Source: CAYQUC01 sp964514215 (GTDB lineage: Bacteria > Pseudomonadota > Gammaproteobacteria > UBA6429 > Thiohalophilaceae). Taken from it: DNA of 9,903 bases. Positions 6,229-9,903 of this stretch are shown here, piece after piece. Location of the stretch: assembly GCA_964514215.1 (NCBI GenBank), contig CAZEPW010000084.1, forward strand, positions 1-9,903, in the 5' to 3' direction. Within the stretch, counting starts at the first letter, position 1. Each line of letters begins with the position of its first letter. The position numbers and the translations under genes were made by a program. A model generated the notes under the pieces. It did no database searches. It saw only the letters and a list, made by a program, of their open reading frames with translations, and was not told the origin of the DNA.

Positions 6229-6705
6229 CTAGATTTTTTTTGCGACGACAGAATATACTTGCCACTCATGAGGCATCCCTTGTGGCGTTTTTCCCGATGT
6301 TTTATGCTCAGTAAAACGGCATATTTCATAACGTTTAAAAATATTTAATACTTCTTTTTTTTCAAACACTGAAATTTCAGGCCAAAAAGCATTCTTATCA
6401 TATACTGGTTTAGCCATAGTATCTTTAGGCCCTAAAAAAGAACCACAGAAGATTCCATTTGGATAAAGACAGTTATATATATTGTTCCATACATCGTCAA
6501 ACTCCGTCTTTGGGCAAAAGAATAAACTTGCGTCAGCGACTACCAGTGACGCTGTTGGATATTGATAGGAATTAAATCCGGCTTTTGATAGGATTACATT
6601 TTTAGTATTCTTAAAGCGCTGATGACACCTTGAAATAGATTCGTCCTCCTTATCTTCTTTTAAGGCGATTGATAATAAATAATGTTGGGCGTTGATGGAT
6701 TTCAT
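6229..6705 (-). CDS. Class I methyltransferase lacking the N-terminal SAM-binding motif; possibly a remnant
   Basis: The 158-residue frame aligns by eye with the middle and end of TehB-like SAM-dependent methyltransferases. It shows DKEDESISRCHQRF (18-31, around motif II), YPTASLVVADASLFFCP (49-65), 'LYPNGIFCGSFLGPKDTMA' (80-98), and the closing segment 'FTEHKTSGKTPQGMPHEWQV' (131-150). Family members begin about 40-50 residues earlier with the glycine-rich DLGCGxG loop that binds SAM; here the frame opens only 15 residues of unrelated sequence before motif II, and no such loop appears in any frame just upstream. There is no Shine-Dalgarno at the ATG (6705) or at the GTG three codons earlier. 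The rest is intact, so loss is probably recent or the fragment has another role. It is likely not an active methyltransferase. Confidence 0.65.
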   Translation of the reverse strand: MKSINAQHYLLSIALKEDKEDESISRCHQRFKNTKNVILSKAGFNSYQYPTASLVVADASLFFCPKTEFDDVWNNIYNCLYPNGIFCGSFLGPKDTMAKPVYDKNAFWPEISVFEKKEVLNIFKRYEICRFTEHKTSGKTPQGMPHEWQVYSVVAKKI

Positions 6706-6755
6706 ATTTATCACAAAAAATACTAACTTGAGCCAAGATTGACCAATGTTGTCTT

Positions 6756-6785
6756 ATTATAACTTTCATTGCAGGATAATCACAA
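6756..6785 (-). promoter_or_regulatory. Candidate promoter ahead of the methyltransferase fragment
   Basis: On the minus strand TTGTGA (6785-6780) and a consensus TATAAT (6761-6756) are 18 bases apart. Transcription would begin near 6749, about 44 bases before the ATG at 6705. If real, the promoter survived while the coding part for the SAM loop is absent. Confidence 0.4.
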
Positions 6786-6803
6786 AATAAATCTCACTTT
6801 AAT

Positions 6804-6819
6804 CTCGATAGCTATCGAG
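6804..6819. repeat. Perfect 16-base palindrome over the lipoprotein stop codon
   Basis: CTCGATAGCTATCGAG is fully self-complementary and includes the TAG stop of the lipoprotein (6812-6814). In RNA it could form a six-base-pair stem with an AGCT loop. No T-run follows on either strand, so it is not a standard intrinsic terminator; it may be a processing or stability hairpin or a protein-binding site. Confidence 0.5.
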
Positions 6820-8152
6820 TCCAACCTTCATAACGTATTTTAAAATGTTCGATTATATTATTATTTTTGATGCCGCCGTCTAATACGATTAAATAATTTT
6901 TATTGTTTGTTAAAATCGGTTTTATTTCAGTTGGTATTATTGGTAGCTGAATCGTTGTCGCATTTGTTGGTAGGCGAATATTCCATGTTGGAGACTGTGC
7001 TGTAAACACAATGTCTCTAATTACTAAATTTAAGTGTGATAAGTTGTTGGCAATTGAATTCCAATTAATGCTTGATCCGGTTTGTTTGTTTGGGAAGTTT
7101 GGAAATACCGTTATATTTGGAGCAATGTTAATTGATGCGTATCTTGAAACTTCACCGCTAATGTTCCATTGCAGTATCGAATTTAACGTTATTTTTTCTG
7201 AAAAAATATAATAGGAAACCATCGAATAATCGTATGGTGTATGTGATTGAAATGTTTTTGGAAATAGCACATTTTTAATTGAAGTGTTATTAAGAAAAAG
7301 TCGGGGGTTTAAATCACTTACTGAGTTAATGTCATACTCTTGATCCAAATAAATGCTAGATGACGTAAACCCGGTCGGGATAGACATCTTATTTATTGTG
7401 ATAATATCTGTTTGAAGAGGCTTATTAGCGGCATTTGATAATACTATATCTTGCGATAAGTAATTATCTTTTGTTGCACTGGTAATATAGGTGTTTAATG
7501 GTATTTTTTCAGAATCAACCAAAATAGCTTCTCTTAGTAAGCCCGTTGTCGTATCAATATTATATTGAGTCTCTAGCACTAATAGTTTACCGGTTGCTTC
7601 TGTATTTGCTGGCACATTAAAAGTAAAAGTGACTTGAAAATTGTTATTTGCTTTAATCGTCTTACCTTGGTACTGCTCACCTGTTAAATTATTATAAAAA
7701 ATAAATAAATAGGTATTACTTGGGTTATAATTTGAAATTGTGCCACTAAAGGCTACATAACTTGTTTGTTGGAGCTGTTGATCTTGTGGGAGTGGCGCAA
7801 TATCATCTTGATTAAGAAGTTGTATTTTATTTAATATACCTTTCTTAACGTTATAGATGCTATTCCATTCAAATCCATTTTCGCCAAATACATGGATGTC
7901 GTGTTCAATAGCATCAGTGATATTAAATTTTGCAATACCCTTTTTATCGGTTCGAACGCTGATACCATTATGATCGAGTTGTATAAGAACACCCTCTAAT
8001 GGCGGGCCATCAAATTTGAAATTGCCGGTTGATTTTACAATTTTAATGTGAATTGCACTGGGATCAAGGTTGCTTATTGGAGTGTCGTTGGAATTACGAC
8101 CACCGCACGATGACAGTAATATGGCGATAGTTAGAATTACAGTGAATTTCAT
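6812..8152 (-). CDS. Large lipoprotein with an N-terminal beta-sandwich domain
   Basis: The 446-residue product starts with a lipoprotein signal peptide: MKF, a hydrophobic core, and the lipobox LLSSC with the lipidated cysteine at 16. GGRNSND after it, without Asp at +2, suggests outer-membrane sorting. A short domain at about 35-85 (PPLEGVLIQLDHNGISVRTD, then KKGIAKFNITD) looks like a carboxypeptidase-regulatory-like or bacterial Ig-type sandwich. The remaining 350 residues are rich in Asn, Thr, Ser and Ile and predicted beta-strand, without a motif I recognise. AAGGA (8160-8164) lies seven bases before the ATG. It sits downstream of an M28 peptidase gene on the same strand with a 179-base gap and its own candidate promoter. 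A surface or periplasm-facing binding or structural role is possible; nothing shows an enzyme. Confidence 0.85.
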   Translation of the reverse strand: MKFTVILTIAILLSSCGGRNSNDTPISNLDPSAIHIKIVKSTGNFKFDGPPLEGVLIQLDHNGISVRTDKKGIAKFNITDAIEHDIHVFGENGFEWNSIYNVKKGILNKIQLLNQDDIAPLPQDQQLQQTSYVAFSGTISNYNPSNTYLFIFYNNLTGEQYQGKTIKANNNFQVTFTFNVPANTEATGKLLVLETQYNIDTTTGLLREAILVDSEKIPLNTYITSATKDNYLSQDIVLSNAANKPLQTDIITINKMSIPTGFTSSSIYLDQEYDINSVSDLNPRLFLNNTSIKNVLFPKTFQSHTPYDYSMVSYYIFSEKITLNSILQWNISGEVSRYASINIAPNITVFPNFPNKQTGSSINWNSIANNLSHLNLVIRDIVFTAQSPTWNIRLPTNATTIQLPIIPTEIKPILTNNKNYLIVLDGGIKNNNIIEHFKIRYEGWTR

Positions 8153-8198
8153 TTAGATATCCTTATCGAAATTAATTGTGGATGAGTAAACTCGATTT

Positions 8199-8214
8199 AG
8201 TATAACAGTGTTAT
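8199..8214 (-). promoter_or_regulatory. Extended -10 with overlapping palindrome before the lipoprotein gene
   Basis: On the minus strand TGTTATACT (8207-8199) is a TGn extension plus a near-consensus -10. It would start transcription about 40 bases before the ATG at 8152. A 13-base palindrome, ATAACA-G-TGTTAT (8202-8214), covers part of the -10 and could be a repressor site. No matching -35 is visible. Confidence 0.4.
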
Positions 8215-8331
8215 GTTTTAATTTATTTTTATCTTAAAATTCCATCAACTATTTCCACTGTTAAGTTATATTTAATTACGGATAAAATCAGTTTTTTAAT
8301 TTCTAGTTTATTCAAATTTTGTTTTTTAGTA

Positions 8332-9315
8332 TTATGTCTTTGTATCAAGTTCTTCTACATATTTAAATATGCCGTATATTACTTTGGCCATTTTTTTGTA
8401 ATTTAAACGATCATAAGTATCGTCGATAGTATGGTATTTAAAATTACGATAAAATGATGTATCCGTAATCATAACAGCAGAATAATTATTTATCCAATAG
8501 CTTCGATGATCCGAAAAATCAATACCGGGTATAAATGCTGGCGCGTTAATTGAATACGCAGGTAAATCGGTGTGCCGATTAATTGCTGATTTAATTTTCT
8601 GAGCTTTATTTGAAAATACGTGATCAACTACTGCTATGAAGTTACCCTTATTTGGATACATTAGGCTTAGCAGTTTTGAAGGATAGTCCTGTGATTGTTC
8701 TTCTTCACTAAAATAACCAATCATTTCAAGTGATATCATAATTTTAATTTTTTTGTTTTTTAATCGTAATTCTTTTGCATGATGTGAACTTCCCATATTG
8801 GCTGTTGCAAAATTAGGCGGTTCTTCAAGTGTATAAGCGACAAGCTCAACTTTAGTTTTTAAATTTAAATTTTTAATTAACGTACCAAGCGCAAGTAAAC
8901 CAGCCACACCACTAGCATTATCGTCTGCACCTGGAAAAGTGGAATATGCATCGTAGTGAGCTCCAATGATTATTACCGCTTCGCTATCTGGCCCGTAGGT
9001 AGCAGTGACATTGGTATATTTTTTTCCATTAACATCATAAAATGTTAATAATACATTGTTAGATGATTGTTTTAAAATATGCTCTATATACTTTGCTGCG
9101 TTAATTAAATTTTCTGGGTTATTACTATCTCGTGGACTAAAATTTTCACTCAATGTTTTTGTTTGTTCAGCCAATTGAGTTAAATTTATTGTGTATTCAG
9201 GGCTATATGTAGTCGAAGTAAAATACATTGGGCGGGCAATGATTAGCCAAATAATTACCACCGATACAACTAGTAAAATCGTTATATTAATAAAAAAAGT
9301 GACTATTTTTTTCAT
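8332..9315 (-). CDS. Membrane-anchored M28-family zinc metallopeptidase
   Basis: The 327-residue protein begins with a long uncleaved-looking membrane anchor (about residues 4-27, ending LIIARPM), placing the rest in the periplasm. The M28 aminopeptidase domain follows with its metal residues in order: H120 and D122 in GAHYD, bridging D131 in GADDNASG, E164 and E165 in TLEEPP (catalytic base and zinc ligand), E197 in SLEMIGYF, and H295 in YHTIDDT. Position 197 is Glu where the best studied M28 enzymes have Asp; the surrounding SLEMIGY wording suggests a subfamily trait rather than a lesion. It likely removes N-terminal residues from peptides. The ATG at 9315 has no visible Shine-Dalgarno and lies 15 bases after the upstream gene's stop, so re-initiation is plausible. 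Confidence 0.9.
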   Translation of the reverse strand: MKKIVTFFINITILLVVSVVIIWLIIARPMYFTSTTYSPEYTINLTQLAEQTKTLSENFSPRDSNNPENLINAAKYIEHILKQSSNNVLLTFYDVNGKKYTNVTATYGPDSEAVIIIGAHYDAYSTFPGADDNASGVAGLLALGTLIKNLNLKTKVELVAYTLEEPPNFATANMGSSHHAKELRLKNKKIKIMISLEMIGYFSEEEQSQDYPSKLLSLMYPNKGNFIAVVDHVFSNKAQKIKSAINRHTDLPAYSINAPAFIPGIDFSDHRSYWINNYSAVMITDTSFYRNFKYHTIDDTYDRLNYKKMAKVIYGIFKYVEELDTKT

Positions 9316-9330
9316 TTAATTGTTATATCA

Positions 9331-9903
9331 TTAATACGTTGTTAGGCCATTTAGTAAGTCACTAATTTCATTTTTATATTTGTTAATTAAATTAGTTCCT
9401 GTATATACAACTAATTGAGTTGATCCTAAAGGGCCTGAGTAATAATAACCAAAGTACGTGACTTTAATACTTTGTACAGTTCCAGCCATTTTCATGTATA
9501 TTACTTTCTTGTTATTTACGATTCGATATTCTTTTGTAATTATTTTTATATCAGGTGCGACACTTTTTGCTGTGGATAAGGCTATATCCGTTAACGCCGA
9601 CAAGTCCATTTCAATGGCCTCCGTTATCACCATGGAATATAAATCTTCTCCTTTTAGTTTAAATTCATATTCAGCCTCTTTGTTATTCGTGTTTTTAGTA
9701 AAAGACCATTTTTTAGTATCTAACCAATAAGCTGAATTGTTTTTTGTGCTTTTTAATAGAAAAGAAGATTTTTTGGGTTTTTTAAATATTTTTTTATTCG
9801 TGGTTAGTTTAACCAATGATTTTTTAGATTCGTTTGAAATCTTCCAGGTGCCGTCGTCATTTAATATAACGATTACACCCGTATCCGTTACAGCTTGTTG
9901 ACT
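9331..9903 (-). CDS. Protein of unknown function with an N-proximal DGTW segment, 5' end cut by the window
   Basis: The frame is open to the last base of the window, giving 190 visible residues and no visible start; an internal TTG at 9816 is not the start because coding-like sequence continues before it. The first visible part reads TDTGVIVILNDDGTWKIS, a beta-hairpin ending in DGTW that is common near the start of exported bacterial proteins. Further on are AYWLDTKKWSF, 'KEAEYEFKLKGEDLYSMVI' and a C-terminal sheet region with VTYFGYYYSGPLGSTQ and YTGTNLINKYKNEI. I do not recognise a named family. An N-terminal signal peptide would lie outside the window. It is the upstream neighbour of the M28 peptidase at 15 bases, probably in one transcript. 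Confidence 0.75.
   Translation of the reverse strand, partial: SQQAVTDTGVIVILNDDGTWKISNESKKSLVKLTTNKKIFKKPKKSSFLLKSTKNNSAYWLDTKKWSFTKNTNNKEAEYEFKLKGEDLYSMVITEAIEMDLSALTDIALSTAKSVAPDIKIITKEYRIVNNKKVIYMKMAGTVQSIKVTYFGYYYSGPLGSTQLVVYTGTNLINKYKNEISDLLNGLTTY

Noticed and set aside
6645..6651. Perfect AAGGAGG on the minus strand inside the methyltransferase fragment
   Set aside because: It encodes the DKED residues around motif II, and no ATG, GTG or TTG follows at a usable distance.
1..9903. Search for a defence system, mobile element, CRISPR array, tRNA or toxin-antitoxin pair
   Set aside because: No repeat-spacer pattern, transposase, integrase, cloverleaf or recognisable toxin or antitoxin was seen on either strand.

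Overview
The window looks like chromosomal DNA from an AT-rich gammaproteobacterium (by eye about two thirds A+T; not counted exactly). The recognisable families (DUF1801, cysteine-rich CWC, ABM monooxygenase, beta-hydroxyacid dehydrogenase, lactonase-like metallo-beta-lactamase fold, M28 peptidase) and the Gram-negative lipoprotein and signal-peptide architecture fit that group. The genus cannot be set from the sequence. I found no tRNA, rRNA, insertion sequence, CRISPR array, phage gene or recognisable defence system.

Layout. 1-367 (-) is a small multi-pass membrane protein cut by the left edge. It is divergent from a DUF1801 gene (434-850, +), whose end overlaps an exported protein of unknown function (847-1311, -). 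After a 406-base AT-rich spacer comes a tiny exported cysteine-rich repeat protein (1718-1942, +) with an extended -10 promoter. Two bases further on, tail to tail, lies a decayed GNAT acetyltransferase (1945-2410, -) with a missing 5' end, a frameshift and an in-frame stop. Upstream of it on the same strand is a translationally coupled pair: a CWC zinc-ribbon-like protein and a 183-residue helical protein (3184-2409).

The middle holds an NAD(P)-dependent beta-hydroxyacid dehydrogenase (3600-4463, +). It converges on an ABM-type monooxygenase (4470-4778, -), which diverges from an exported metallo-beta-lactamase-fold hydrolase (4889-5809, +) across a spacer carrying a candidate operator. The hydrolase converges on a small membrane protein (5812-6108, -) with a readable promoter.

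The right third is all minus strand: a methyltransferase lacking its SAM-binding motif I (6229-6705), a large lipoprotein (6812-8152), a membrane-anchored M28 metallopeptidase (8332-9315) and a protein cut by the right edge (9331-9903). The last two are 15 bases apart and probably share a transcript. The lipoprotein has its own candidate promoter. These three look like an envelope-directed group.

This is mostly an ordinary housekeeping and accessory stretch. The most informative signals are two genes in decay, four nearly touching or overlapping convergent gene ends, the coupled CWC pair, and several short palindromes placed over or beside promoters. I see no convincing new multi-gene system.
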